Source: Nemertoderma westbladi (taxonomy: Eukaryota > Xenacoelomorpha > Nemertodermatida > Nemertodermatidae). Taken from it: a stretch of DNA of 62,763 nucleotides. The position numbers and the translations under genes were made by a program. Shown in pieces: positions 10,451-21,888 of this stretch (position 1 is its first letter; the number at the start of each line of letters is the position of its first letter). Location: NCBI GenBank assembly GCA_032718475.1, contig JAUCBJ010005012.1:1-62763 (forward strand). Direction: 5' to 3'. The notes beneath the pieces were generated by a model. That model made no database searches. It was not told where the DNA came from and saw only the letters and a program-made list of their open reading frames with translations.

Positions 10451-11254
10451 ATGGCCTTAATGCAAAAAACCGGTACAACAAATAGCTGGAAATTTACTTA
10501 CAATAAATATACTTGCACAGTCGTTCACAGCAAGTATTTTATTGTGAATTCTCTGGATGACAACGAATCAATTTGTTTTTCCCATCAAGATACCCGCTAT
10601 TTGTTGGACATTCTAGAAACAACCAACAATTAATATCAATCCAGACCACCAATTATATAAGGTAGGATATATCCCGCTCTTCGTTTTGCGCGAGGAAATT
10701 TGAATATTTCTATCAACCCCGCATCGGGTGATGTTTACGTTCAGAAACAAGGCAAATGTAAAGTTCTCAACAAAGCTTTTACTAAAGTTCTAATTCAATA
10801 CAGAGGGAAATTATTGCAATTTCTCTCTCCACCGCTAGAGATTATTAGCGATCAATTCTACATTGAATTATCAAATCCAGAGTTTATTGGATTTGTAACA
10901 GCTTTTAAAGGAACCAACTATGTTGGCTTATGGAAAATCAGCCTCAGATACGCTGATAGTGTTGGCTTTAGCTATTATACGGGTTTCAATTTGTCAAATC
11001 AGGAACTAACCATTTTGTTGCCAGAGTGGGACACCCAAATCGACGAAACAAATAACCATCTTTTTGATAAAAATATCATTCAACTATCAGACCATCTCAA
11101 AATGATTAAAACCAATAATAAAAAAATTATTATTACCAACACCGATAATTCTACTGAAGTAGGCGCAGGTGGAAATTCTATTGAGTTGCACTACTTGAAT
11201 GATAAAGCTCATATTAGTTTTCCCAAAGAGACAATGGATGGTGTTTCTCTGTGA
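10451..11254 (+). pseudogene. Unidentified AT-rich gene with two stops
   Basis: One reading frame runs from ATG 10451 (MALMQKTGTTNSWKFTYNKY) to TGA at 11252, broken only by TAA at 10,631 and TAA at 10,658. Both open parts are in the same frame. The second part begins in-frame at about 10,661 (GRIYPALRFARGNLN) and includes YVGLWKISLRYADSVGFSYY and TGFNLSNQELTILLPEW. Combined it would be about 267 codons. I do not recognise the family. The segment WKISLRY...GFNLSNQEL...LL faintly recalls PC4-type single-strand DNA-binding proteins (weak inference). Codon usage is strikingly A/T-ending compared with the surrounding retroelements. It could be an endogenous viral gene or a decayed host gene. Confidence 0.45.
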
Positions 11255-11264
11255 GTCGGCATTT

Positions 11265-11753
11265 TTAAGAATGCTGTGCCGACTTGTCGACAAAATTGCC
11301 CCGCCTTAACTCCCTATCACCCATGACATTTGCTAGATCATCCGCATCTTGAAGGCCAGTGTCCTTTAAGATGCGCCTCAAGAAAGTCATGGGCTGTCCA
11401 CCATGCTTATTCACTCCATGAGGCTGCCAAAGTACAAGATTATGCACTGGCTGGTGAAAGCAATGTCCTGCAAAGCGGAGGCAATTTTGTTCTAGTGTCA
11501 AGCTTGGGGGAACCAATGAGACACCTCCAATGTTATATAGTGTCTGGTTGGAGATGTGTGCATTGTACTTGACACAATAAACCCGGCGTAGCATTCTTGT
11601 GAATGTGCCATCCAGAGATTTGTTGTCCTCAGCAGTTAGAGCCCAGCATGGACTCCCATAGAGGAGTACTGAAACTACTGCTGCTCTAGATAATCGGACC
11701 TTAAGTTTCCGATTGATTATTGGCGACTTCCAAATCATGGAAAGCCTATTCAA
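11265..11753 (-). pseudogene. LINE RT C-terminal fragment
   Basis: An uninterrupted 162-codon frame. It contains LYGSPCWALTAEDNKSLDG, RMLRRVYCVKYNAHISNQTLY, RLRFAGH-type CLRFAGHC and a GVNKHGGQPMTFLRRIL segment. These are the thumb and C-terminal signatures of jockey/R1-group LINE polymerases, after the catalytic centre. The fragment is 5' truncated and directly abuts a family O terminal repeat at 11,839. The LINE at 40.8-42.5 kb supplies the N-terminal RT part of what may be a related element. Confidence 0.75.
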
Positions 11754-11838
11754 GGCTGCCCAAGCCTTTCCCTTACGTATTCGAAGGTCATCACCTGACT
11801 TCTAGATCCATGATCCCAGGTAACAGAAGTTGTCCCCC

Positions 11839-12626
11839 GCGCTTTCAGACCTTTAGCAGTTTAACCTGCCAATTTTAAATGTCCTTTTGATTATGAATCG
11901 ACTTTAGCCCTTATCAATTACCTGGTGTACTGAAGTTATATCTGCCGAAGCCAGTCTGTGCCGGCGTATGACCCCGGTGTGGGAGACTGGATTCGGGTTC
12001 CTTAGGAAGTATTGCGGTGTAAGCTACTTTGTATTATTCTATTGATCGCTACTATATAATCTCTGACAACTATATTTACTTTCGGGGAAATATTAACAGT
12101 TCCTTTAGGACTTGGCGCTTTAAGTATAAAAACAGAGTTATGACTTATACTAATCACAACTAGATGGCCACAGAGTTTCGTAAATCGATTATGAAATAGC
12201 ATTTAATTCACACAAAACCACTATAATTTAAGTCGCAGTTGCTACCGGTAGACTGTTTCTCTGCTTACCTTAGTAATCAATAAGATTGAGGGGATTTATG
12301 ATTATTTATCGGTATTCTCCAAATATAACATCCATTAATATAGACAACATTTAACACAATATAAGACAGCATTAAAACAGTGCGGTGAACAGTCAGTATG
12401 TGTTCAGTCATATGAGTTGATGTGTGTCCAGAGAGTCCGGATAGTCAGTGGTCCAGGGTGTCCAGAGAGAGGTGTTTCCAGGGTAATAGATTTACGTTCT
12501 TATAACTAAGGCCATCAGATATTTTTGGGCCAAAGTCTGAAATGACCGTACTTAGTACAGAATTCTGAGATGAATCTAATTCTCAGAAAAATAATAACCA
12601 TAATGCATTGTGCTAGTTTCTCAGGT
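11839..12626 (-). repeat. Family O terminal repeat (3' end of the nested locus)
   Basis: Same sequence as 39,689-40,619 apart from a 150-bp deletion near 12,190, and a relative of 1,590-2,366. Starts GCGCTTTCAGACCTTTAGCA and ends GCTAGTTTCTCAGGT. It begins where the family O C-terminal frame stops, so on the minus strand it forms the element's 3' part. It lacks TG...CA ends, so calling it an LTR is uncertain. Confidence 0.6.
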
Positions 12627-13103
12627 TATGTCCGCAATAGCCTTTATACCGCTCCCAGAAAATGGGATTTAAGTCTATAAAATATAAAAAATCACAGTTT
12701 CTAAAATACAAAAATACTCTTAAACTATTAGTCCTTCTTTCGTGAACGGCATTTACAAAGTTCTTGAGACTAGTAAGAGTCTTTTTCTCTTTGGGGCGAG
12801 CCACTTTACTAGGAGGGCTATAACTCCTGGGTGAGGGGTGCAATACAATTGCATCCAAAGGTTTCGGATTACGGTCAGTGTATCCGCCGGTCGAGGTACC
12901 GATGGTCCGATGGTATCGATGGTTCTCTCCAATTTGCGTTCTCTGGCTTTATATTCATATGGTCATCTATGAACTTCTTGTAGCTCTGGATGCGAGTTTA
13001 TGAACAAGTCGCCGTATTCCGGATCTTGGCGGATGAAGTTGATCAAGTTATAGGAATTCAGGTTATTAGGATTAATATTCCTAAGATACTTGCGAACATA
13101 TTT
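12613..13103 (-). pseudogene. Family O C-terminal region, nested copy B
   Basis: Two minus-strand pieces. 13,103-12,963 encodes KYVRKYLRNINPNNLNSYNL...DPEYGDLFINSHPELQEVHR. 12,858-12,613 encodes DAIVLHPSPRSYSPPSKVAR followed by a basic KEKK tail, matching copy A at 920-1,080. This is the downstream remainder of the element whose upstream parts lie at 19,627-21,320 and 25,069-26,647. The cut at 13,103 is the insertion site of the LTR element. Confidence 0.6.
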
Positions 13104-13653
13104 TGTGACGGGATCTACGGATCCCGGTTTATCCGTTTGGGTTTTCTGCCCGCGCGTCCCCGCCGTGTGTGAAAGGTAAAAGAGTTCTGATGTTGGGTAA
13201 TATGTATAAAGGTATAATAGTCTGACAGTTGATATAATATAGTATGACACAATAGGTAATATATAATGGCGGTAGCGGACGGTGACAGAAGTCCCCGTTC
13301 CACCCTACTGATCTGACTGAGTAAACTGAATAACTGACCGGTATGATTACTGGTAACTGGTTATATTGCACGGTGGCCTTATTGCTACTCAATCGATGCC
13401 TTTCCCCCCTCTGATTGGTTGATACCCCTGTTGGCACCCTTTGCCCCCCTCTGAAGTGCTTCCCTTCGCCCTTGCTGTTCTCTCTCTTGTCAGGGGAGTA
13501 ACCCCTGACCCTTATTGTGTGTGTCTCCTTTGGGGCCTATTGTCCCCGTTTACTGGGCTGACACGAGGTTGATTGGTAATCAACCTCGTGCTCCCAATAT
13601 TGCTTTATGGCTCACTCTATGGGTTTGGGTTAGCGGAATTGGATAAGCTAACA
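13104..13653 (-). repeat. 3' LTR of the gag-only element
   Basis: Matches 19,077-19,626 over its full length. It includes a TATAATATAG stretch and a long inverted repeat GAGGTTGATT/AATCAACCTC near 13,566-13,590. Confidence 0.9.
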
Positions 13654-13668
13654 CTCCCCCCCATGCTA
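13654..13668 (-). promoter_or_regulatory. Polypurine tract
   Basis: Minus strand GCATGGGGGGGAG immediately precedes the 3' LTR, the expected plus-strand primer site for reverse transcription. Confidence 0.75.
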
Positions 13669-14039
13669 TCTTCCCGGTAAGAAGATAGCATCCAACTCAA
13701 GTGCGCTACAATTCCGCTGGATCCCGATCTATTATCGGGTGTGGGGTGGGTCTATTTTTTCGGAGTCGGCTTTCCAGGCCGTTCCCTATGGGTATGATGT
13801 CACAACCCTCTGGCGTCTCGTGTCGGGCCGATCGTGCGCTTCTCTCACACAATTTTTGTTTCCCCAACACTCTCACCACTCTACTCCAACTCTCGCATAC
13901 TCCCGGACCTCCTCGTCCCACACTCTTCCTCTCACTTCTCCTCCCCCACACTTGAATTGCGCCCACGCTCTCTTCGCACTCCGCACTATTACCTCTCCAC
14001 TCTCTTGTCACTCCCTAAGGCTTTAATCTCTAATGCTAC

Positions 14040-15240
14040 CCCTGTGCTATCATACTATCTACCTACTGCTTACTAACTCTAACTATCTAACTAACTCTGC
14101 TAACTACTAACTCTTACTACTTCTAGCTCTGACTGAGAGCCTCTAACTTTCTACTGACTCTAACTCTCTACTAACTTTCTACTTCTACTAACTCTACTTG
14201 ACTCCTCTGAGTCTACCAACTCTGCTAACTAGCTCTACTAACTCTACTCCACTAGCTCTGCTAACTCTACTCCACTAGCTCTGCTAACTCTACTAACTAG
14301 CTCTACTAACTCTACTCCACTCTTCTAACCACTCTACTATCTGGCACCCTTTGTGCCCTTCTACTACTCAACTACCTCTCTAACACTCTAACCCTACTAC
14401 TTGGCACCCTATGTGCCCTCTCTACTACCTCTAACACTCTAACTCTACTACCTGGCACCCTATGTGCCCGTCTCTACTATTCTACTCTCTGGCACCCTAT
14501 GTGCCCTCTCTGCTACCTCTACTCTACTTTACTACCTGGCACCCTATGTGCCCTCTCTACTCTTCTACTACCTCTCTAACTCTACTACCTGGCACCCCAT
14601 GTGCCCGTCTGTACTCCTCTACACCCCCTTTACGTCTCATCGCCTACACGTGACGCTCTGAGTGCCGGCAGAGTGGGTACGTTAATTATGTGAACTACTA
14701 CTGACTCTACTAACTCTCTTCTAACTCTACTAACTCTTTTTGTGCCCGGCACCTCTTGTGCACGGCACCTTCTAACTCTACTAACTCTCTACGTGGCGCT
14801 AACGGTGCCCACAACCACAACCGGTACTACGTACCCTCTTACTAACTCTACCTCTATCTACGTGGCGCTAACGGTGCCCACAACCACAACCGGTACTACT
14901 ACGTACCCTCTTACTAACCTCTAACTCCCACTAACTCTAATTAACATACCCTGCTCTTACATCACACACATCATCACGCCCGTGCCCCACTAAGTTCAGC
15001 GCATTCCCTACTAACTCTAACTACGTGGCGCTTACGGTGCCCACAACCCTCTACTGCTACTACTTTCTATGTGGCGCTTACGGTGCCCACAACCATTCTA
15101 CTACTAACTCTACTCTGCTAACTCTCTACTAACGGTACTACGTACCCTCTAACTAACTCTAACTCTAACTAGGTACTACGTACCACCCTTTAACTAACTA
15201 ACTAACTAACTACCTAACTTCTACCTACTCTATTATTTAA
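14040..15240. repeat. CTAACTCTA simple-sequence region with nested short repeats
   Basis: About 1.2 kb built from CTAACTCTACTA-type units. Recurrent TGGCACCCTATGTGCCC (14,340-14,600), GTGGCGCTAACGGTGCCCAC (14,790-15,090) and GGTACTACGTACC blocks are each self-complementary (GGCACC..GTGCC, GGTAC..GTACC). It occupies the place of pol in the element. Confidence 0.85.
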
Positions 15241-15257
15241 TTATTTTCTTATTTTAA

Positions 15258-18200
15258 TTAAATAATTATTTTGTATTTTGTGCGTGGGAAGGGCGTCTCG
15301 CCCTCATTCCCACCCCCCTCAGCCCAAAACTTTGGACGACTAAAAACTCTCAGGTGCCCCTTCTTCCAGTAGGCACTCTCCTGCTGCCCTCCTATACGTC
15401 CTCTAACTCTTCGCCACACTCTCTTCGGTGCCACCTTTGCTGGCCTCCCCCTTCGTATGTGCGCTGGCATTAGAGCCCTCGACGACCCCCGCTCGTCCCT
15501 CGGTATACGCGGTGTCTGCCCGTGCAATGCCCCCTCGCACTGTGTCCGTCCTGCGTGTGTATGCAACACGCCTCCTCCTACTTTCCCGACTCCCTTATGT
15601 TTGCTCATGGGCTTCTCTGCCCCTGGTCTAGTCCTTTCATATCCTCTCCCTTTCCAACACTCTCCGGATCTGTGTCCTTTTACCACACATCGATGACATA
15701 GTCCGTTTGCGTCTGTGTAGGCTACACGATCTCGTTTGGGCAACGCTTGCCAATACTTGCAACTCCTGGTCTTATGGGTTCCGTCCCGATGTAATTGACA
15801 TTGGAATCCTGGATTATAGCGTTTCCTGTATAGTCCTTCACGTATCGCGCTTAGGTTTATATGTACCGATTTAATGTTTTGGTTGTCTAGACTCGGCCTA
15901 CTGGGTGTATTGGGATTGTGTTTATTATATATGGTGTTATTTTCTTTCTGTCCCTGCCACGGTGTGGCCCTACTACCAGCTAACTGTGGACTGGTAGTCC
16001 CCTGTATGGCCGCGTGTGGTGGTGACTGTCCGCACGACCTGTTCTCGTCCAGGGAGTTCGATGTTCTCGCTCCTATCGGGGTACATTGTCGATATTGTGA
16101 TGGGGGAATGTCACCCTGTCCCCCCCCAGCCGGTATGTTTGGTACTGGGGTTGATGTTAATATATTGGGGCCCATACGTCTATCTCCAATAACTCCCCCC
16201 TCCCCTGGATATATGTTATGTCCCTGTGTATTATTATAGTCATGCTGCTGTACCGATATAGGCCTACCTACCTCTCGCCTACCTGCCGGTATGTACTCCG
16301 CGACTTCCGGGTTTAATCCCGTCATTCGCGCTACCCCATCGCCTACTCTATCTCTCCCAGCATGGCCTATAATAGTATGTGCAGTAAGGCCTACAGTATG
16401 TCCTGCAGTCTGCATGTGCCCTTCCGAACCGAAGTTTATTCTTCGCGAATCTCGAATCTCCCCGCGACTACCGTACTCTCGATCGGCAGCTATATCACGT
16501 CGGGAAGTTTCCCTTCGATCCCCTATCCTGCTCTCGTCTTCGTATTTGTATGTCCTGTACCCCTCTCTTGGCGTGCGGTGCGTTTCTCCGGGGCGACGGC
16601 AATCTCCCGAAGTTCGACCCCACTGGCTCCCTGACTCCATCTCTACTATCGACGGTTCGTTATCCGTCCTCGCACTCCTATCATTCGTGGCGACACCTTT
16701 TCTACTATCTCCTCTTCTTCTCTTTTCAGTGCAGTATTCCGGCTCATGAGATCTCTCGTCGACCTCCCGGTTAAACTCCACTCTTCTTCCTCCCTCTTCT
16801 AATCGGGCTCGACGCTTCGTCTGCCCTCTCGCGACGTCAACCTGCCTCTCTCTACTCGATCGCACGCCGCTGGGGATACTCGCAATCCCCCTATTACTCT
16901 CCGTCGCCGGGTGTTGCGGTTTACCTAGCTCGGCCCGCGCATTATCCGCTGACGGCTGTGGGACACTCTCTGCCCCCCCTCTCTCTCTACTAATCTCTCG
17001 CGGTGGGGTGCCCGTAGCCCCCCCCCCACCCGCCACTTCTAACTTCACTATCTCTTACTACACTTCTGCGTCCCTCTTGTGGGGCATTCTCTGCCCCCCC
17101 TCTCTCGCCACTAATCTTATGTGGTGGGGCGCCGGTAGCCCCCCCCCACCCGCCACATCTAACTTCAATATCTCTTACTTCGTCTCTACACCCCTCTCTA
17201 GTCGACGCACTGTCTCTACTACTGCTGGGTCCATTCACCCCCGCCTCTCTCTCTACTACTGCGTGGCCCATCAGGCCCACTTCGGGTTGGCTCAACCCCG
17301 CTACCTCCTGCCTACCAACTACGTGGCCTACCAGGCCGCCGTCGGGTTGGCTCAACCCTGCCACTTCCTGCCTACTAACTACGTGGCCTACCAGGCCCTC
17401 GTCTGCTGAGTTATGTACGTCCGACACGCTCACATTAATAGCACCATTCCCAATATTATTTGTTAAATCAATTAAATTATTAGAATTTGAAACAGGATTA
17501 TTATTTAAATTATTTAAATTATTTAGGTGGCTACTATTCTCTAAACTTAAATTATTATCCGAATTATTTTGCGGGTTTGAATTGAAATTATTATTTAGAA
17601 TATTTGTATTTAAATTTAAATTACTACTACCCGGTAAAATATTATTTCCTGTAATAAAGGGATTAGGGTTATTTACTACGGTACTATTAATATTAACTGC
17701 TTCTAACGTACTACTATTACCCCCCCCGCCCGTGCGGCTACACCAGTTCTGGTTCTCTCGCCCGGTGCCTGTAAGTGGGGGCTCACTCTCTGATATCTCC
17801 AACCGCGCCAGTTCTAGTCGGCGCTGGTCTAATTTGGCTTGATATTGCGCAAGCCCCCCTATCCAGGCACGCAAATTATCCCGCCTGCGCTCATCCTCTA
17901 TCCCCATCTCTCGCATATTCTGCTCGGTCAACTCTGCCCCTCTCGCAAGCATCTCAAACTGCTCGCTCTCTACACCCATCTCTAGCTCTCTACACTCCTT
18001 GGCCCTCTCTCTATACTCCTCGGCCTTCTCTCTACACTCCCTCTCCAACTCTACAGTCTCCTCTGAGAGTGTGGTTTCCCTTCTCAATTGCCACTCTAAC
18101 CATTCCTGCTTACTCGCAGCCGTTTCTAATTTATACTCTATGCGTTCACTCTGTCGCACCCGTCTTTCTTTTACGGAGGATGTAGCAGACTTATCGGTTG

Positions 18201-18987
18201 CGACGGACTCCCGTCGCCCCTCCGTCCCACTAACTTTCCCCCGCTTCCCGGAACTTCCTCCGACCGACGAGACCGAATCCTCGAAATTAACCTCGGATTC
18301 GCCCTCCCCAGGTCTTCTAACTCTTACTTTCACTCCCCGGGCATCGACTAAGTATGGCCCTACGTACACTACGCTAGGTTCCATACCCCCACATTCCCAT
18401 AGTTCAATCAGTTCGTTGACAACTCCCCTCGTCCTCTCCTCGGCTAATTCTCTCTGCCCAAAACACACTAGGTGATCAAAGTATCTGTTCGACTCACCTA
18501 GTCCTTTCCTCAGTCTCACCTCGTCTACCTTCGCCCCCTCCTTGGCCTCTCTCAGTTGCTCCCGGGTCGCGAGGTAGGCCCGTCGAAGTCGATCAGAAAC
18601 CCCGACGTCCTCGTCGCCGACCTCTCTTCCGTCTCTCCGGGTCCGACGTCGTACCGACGGCCCCACCGTCGCCGTTCCGGTGGACCGTTTGTCGTCCTCG
18701 GCCTGTGGCGGACCGGCGACATCGGTTCGTCGACCCTCGCTCCGCGTCGACTCGTCTTTCTCTTCTCCTCCCGACTCGTCTCCTCTACTCGACTCGCTCT
18801 CTCCTGGTAGACGACCCCCCACACCTTGGTTCGCCGTGTTGCTCGTTATCGACGTGGCGTCAACGTGCGTCGACGTGGTCGGCGTAGCATCGACCGGCGT
18901 CGTGGGTTCGCATCGTCTCGCCGTGGCCTCGCGGATCGTTATATCGTCGTCCGGGGTCCGCGGCGGTGTCGTTCCTCTCTCTCTCAT
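15258..18987 (-). CDS. Gag of the LTR element, one frame broken by a C-run length change
   Basis: Two overlapping open frames, 18,987-16,990 (665 codons) and 17,048-15,258 (596 codons). Order along the protein: acidic/Ser-rich N terminus; the conserved segment NRYFDHLVCFGQREL...YVGPY (about 18,340-18,500); a coiled coil (LERECREKAEEYRERAKECR, about 17,900-18,070); an Asn-rich linker (17,440-17,700); three GLVGHVVxRQEVAG repeats (17,250-17,400); two GGWGGATGxPP repeats; an Arg-rich region; and zinc knuckles with CQLHRDGTHKTRSC and LCHRCVVKGHRSGEC (about 15,680-15,830). The second GG-rich repeat has a 10-C run (plus strand) where the first has 9, which explains the frame change. Originally this was one gag of about 1,240 residues. 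Confidence 0.8.
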
Positions 18988-19076
18988 CGTCGTCTTTGGT
19001 AGCTGGTCGTGGCTAGCTAGGACGGTAGCTCTATTCTATCTCTGTCAGGGCAGCTGGGCGGATCTAATTCTGTCAC

Positions 19077-19626
19077 TGTGACGGGATCTACGGATCCCGG
19101 TTTATCCGTTTGGGTTTTCTGCCCACGCGTCCCCGCCGTGTGTGAAAGGTAAAAGAGTTCTGATGTTGGGTAATATGTATAAAGGTATAATAGTCTGACA
19201 GTTGATATAATATAGTATGACACAATAGGTAATATATAATGGCGGTAGCGGACGGTGACAGAAGTCCCCGTTCCACCCTACTGATCTGACTGAGTAAACT
19301 GAATAACTGACCGGTATGATTACTGGTAACTGGTTATATTGCACGGTGGCCTTATTGCTACTCAATCGATGCCTTTCCCCCCTCTGATTGGTTGATACCC
19401 CTGTTGGCACCCTTTGCCCCCCTCTGAAGTGCTTCCCTTCGCCCTTGCTGTTCTCTCTCTTGTCAGGGGAGTAACCCCTGACCCTTATTGTGTGTGTCTC
19501 CTTTGGGGCCTATTGTCCCCGTTTACTGGGCTGACACGAGGTTGATTGGTAATCAACCTCGTGCTCCCAATATTGCTTTATGGCTCACTCTATGGGTTTG
19601 GGTTAGCGGAATTGGATAAGCTAACA
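19077..19626 (-). repeat. 5' LTR of the gag-only element
   Basis: Nearly identical partner of 13,104-13,653. TATTT follows at 19,627. Confidence 0.9.
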
Positions 19627-21320
19627 TATTTAGTTGCTCTTAGCTAGGAGTGCGAGATTTTTGTTCGACGGAAGCAAAGAGATATGGGTGAAACGCATAG
19701 ACTCCTTCATATGCACGTCCGGGATACTATCGATGATGTGATTCGCAATGGAGATCCGCATTAGCTTCCCAAGCTCTGATGTAACGCAGGGCAACTATTT
19801 CGTCTACGCTCTCTAGATCTCGGTTGAAAGGGCAATCGAAACTTGCGTGTCCTTTGAACTGACAATGGTGACATTGAGTCATAAATTGAGGACAGACTGC
19901 GAAGATGTGTAGATTATTGAGTCTACAATACGCACAATAAATCTCCATAGCAAGTTGATCTTTAAAGTAGGAGCAGGGTACGCTGGAGTCCACCGGGGTA
20001 AAGTGATCTCGTGATGCGCATAATCGGCAACGTTTCCTAGAAACATAATTGGCATGCCGATAATCGTATGCTGTGAGACATTGTGGACCATGATACCATT
20101 CCAGCACATAATCATTGTCGCTGCTCCTGGGCGCTATGGGTTGAATCTCCTCGGACTCCAAGCAAATTGGTTCTTCTTCCACTTGCATAGCTGAGGTAGG
20201 TGCAGCTGTTTCCTCAAGTGAACCCACTGTTTGAACTTCCACAATAGAATAACCTGTGGGAATTCGGGGTCTTTGTATGACAGATGAATGTAGGTTCTGT
20301 ATACAAACATCCTTAAAAATGGTGAATCCAGCGCTGTCCAACTTCTCAGCAGCTGAGTCTCTTAAGCTGAGCTTGGTCAAAGCGCGGTCCTTGAACTGAC
20401 TATCAATGTTGCGGAACGGAGTCAGAAAGCGCCTAAAGCATTTGAATCGGATGAATTTATTGTGTTCATTTAGCTTGGCGAGTTTGGTTCCAAGCAGTAA
20501 GGGATGAGCGCGTATAGTGCGACTGCACACATTGGCTAGCCAACCAGCAAGTGCAGCGTTCTCGAAAATAGTGTATATAGCTAATGAGGGACGGAGTGGA
20601 ACACTCATAAAGCTATAGACGACGCCAGGTGCGGTTAATGGTCCGTCAAAATATAATCGAGAATAATGGTCTCCATATATTTGTTGGTAACTGACAGGAT
20701 TTCCAACTTTGAAATTCCATCCGTATTCTTGGAAGGCAAGATGTCCGATAGAGGTTCTTTGTACTTTATTGATTCCGCTTGATGTATTGGCATACATGGT
20801 TCGGAAGAAACCTCGGCCTTCTGCCCAGGGTGCAATCAGCTGGGTGTCTACGAAAGGATATGGGATATTCTCCATGTTTCTAAAGTCATTTGGGAGATCT
20901 CCATAAACAGCTGAGCCGATTTTAAGGATTCTCTTGTCAAACAGCATCTCGAGCACTGGCAGGGGTAGCATAGATCCATCTATACCCATGGCTGGTTTGC
21001 GCTCGGTATCGTTAACATAACGCTGTGCGAGTTCGAATTGTCCATGTTGGAGTTTCTTTTGTATCTCTGTGAGAGTCTCAAAAGAATAATCGATCAAGTC
21101 GGAACACGCTCGAGTAAATACATGAGTAGAACCAGCTAGTCCTCGTATGTGTATCATTCGCGTAGTTCCCAGTTCTCCAACCAGAATGCTACCTTCGTTA
21201 TCATAAGTGACAACTCCATACATTTCGATAACGTTAAGAGTTTCGTTCCACTCTTTGGTGGCATTTTCTATGGTCATACCCACTGGATGCCATAAGGTTG
21301 CGCGTTCGCTTACGTTACAC
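19627..21320 (-). pseudogene. Family O gag-like protein, central part with CCHC knuckles
   Basis: The frame is open from the transposon junction at 21,320 (CNVSERATLWHPVGM) to the stop at 19,727, about 530 codons. No family is recognised for the N-terminal 380 residues (AMGIDGSMLPLPVLEM, YGWNFKVGNPVSYQQIYGDH). The C-terminal third has a Cys-rich module: CRLCASRDHF, then CAYCRLNNLHIFAVC and a canonical CX2CX4HX4C knuckle CHHCQFKGHASFDC. Gag-type knuckles make a nucleocapsid-like role likely (inference). The frame is undamaged over its whole length, unlike the ends of the element. The upstream coding part is beyond the DNA transposon at 25,069-26,647, in a compatible frame (PNH before the transposon, TCNVSE or similar after it). 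Confidence 0.6.
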
Positions 21321-21888
21321 GGTGTGCCTGAAATCGAATCTTGGGACTTGAAAATGCCCAGGCAAAAGGAGACTATTTCTAGGATCAGTTTTCTGCGCTG
21401 AATTCAGAAAAAGAAAAACAATAATATTTTATGGAGCCCTTCGGGATTTATTTACTAATATTTATTTATTTAACTAATATTAGTAATAGTATTATAAATT
21501 TATGTAACTGAAAATGCCCAGACAAAGTGAGACAATTTCTAGGATCAGTTTTCTGCGCTGAATTCAAAAAAAAAGAAAAACTAAATGATTTTATGGAACT
21601 CTTCACGATTTATTTACTGAATATATAATTAATTAACTAATATTGATAATAATAGTAGGCCTACCGGTATGAATTTATTTAACTACGAGTGTCCGGGCAT
21701 AATATTCGGCTACCATATATGAGTCGAATATATCAAATCAACTGGACTGTCGCTACATTTACACCAGATTACTTCGTAGTTTTGATGGGGAAGGATACAG
21801 CTTGATCAAGTGGAAGAGAAATTAAAGAAACAATGTTCAATTCAAGTAAACAAGCCGTATATTAAACACAGGCCAAATAGCGACTATG

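Larger units (their letters stand above)
13104..19626 (-). mobile_element. 6.5-kb LTR element coding gag only
   Basis: 550-bp LTRs (13,104-13,653 and 19,077-19,626) begin TGTGACGG and end GCTAACA. Perfect TATTT target duplications lie at 13,099-13,103 and 19,627-19,631. I see one LTR difference (G at 13,145 against A in the other copy), so the insertion is young. The internal region, read on the minus strand, has a long gag (18,987-15,258) and then about 1.2 kb of simple-sequence DNA in place of pol, then a G-rich polypurine tract. No protease, RT or integrase was found in any frame. This is the organisation called TR-GAG in plants. Mobilisation must depend on another element's enzymes (inference). 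Confidence 0.85.

Noticed and set aside
12963-19410. Small frames inside the 550-bp LTRs (for example 13,129-13,437 and 19,102-19,410)
   Set aside because: Present only because the LTR is duplicated; no conserved motif.
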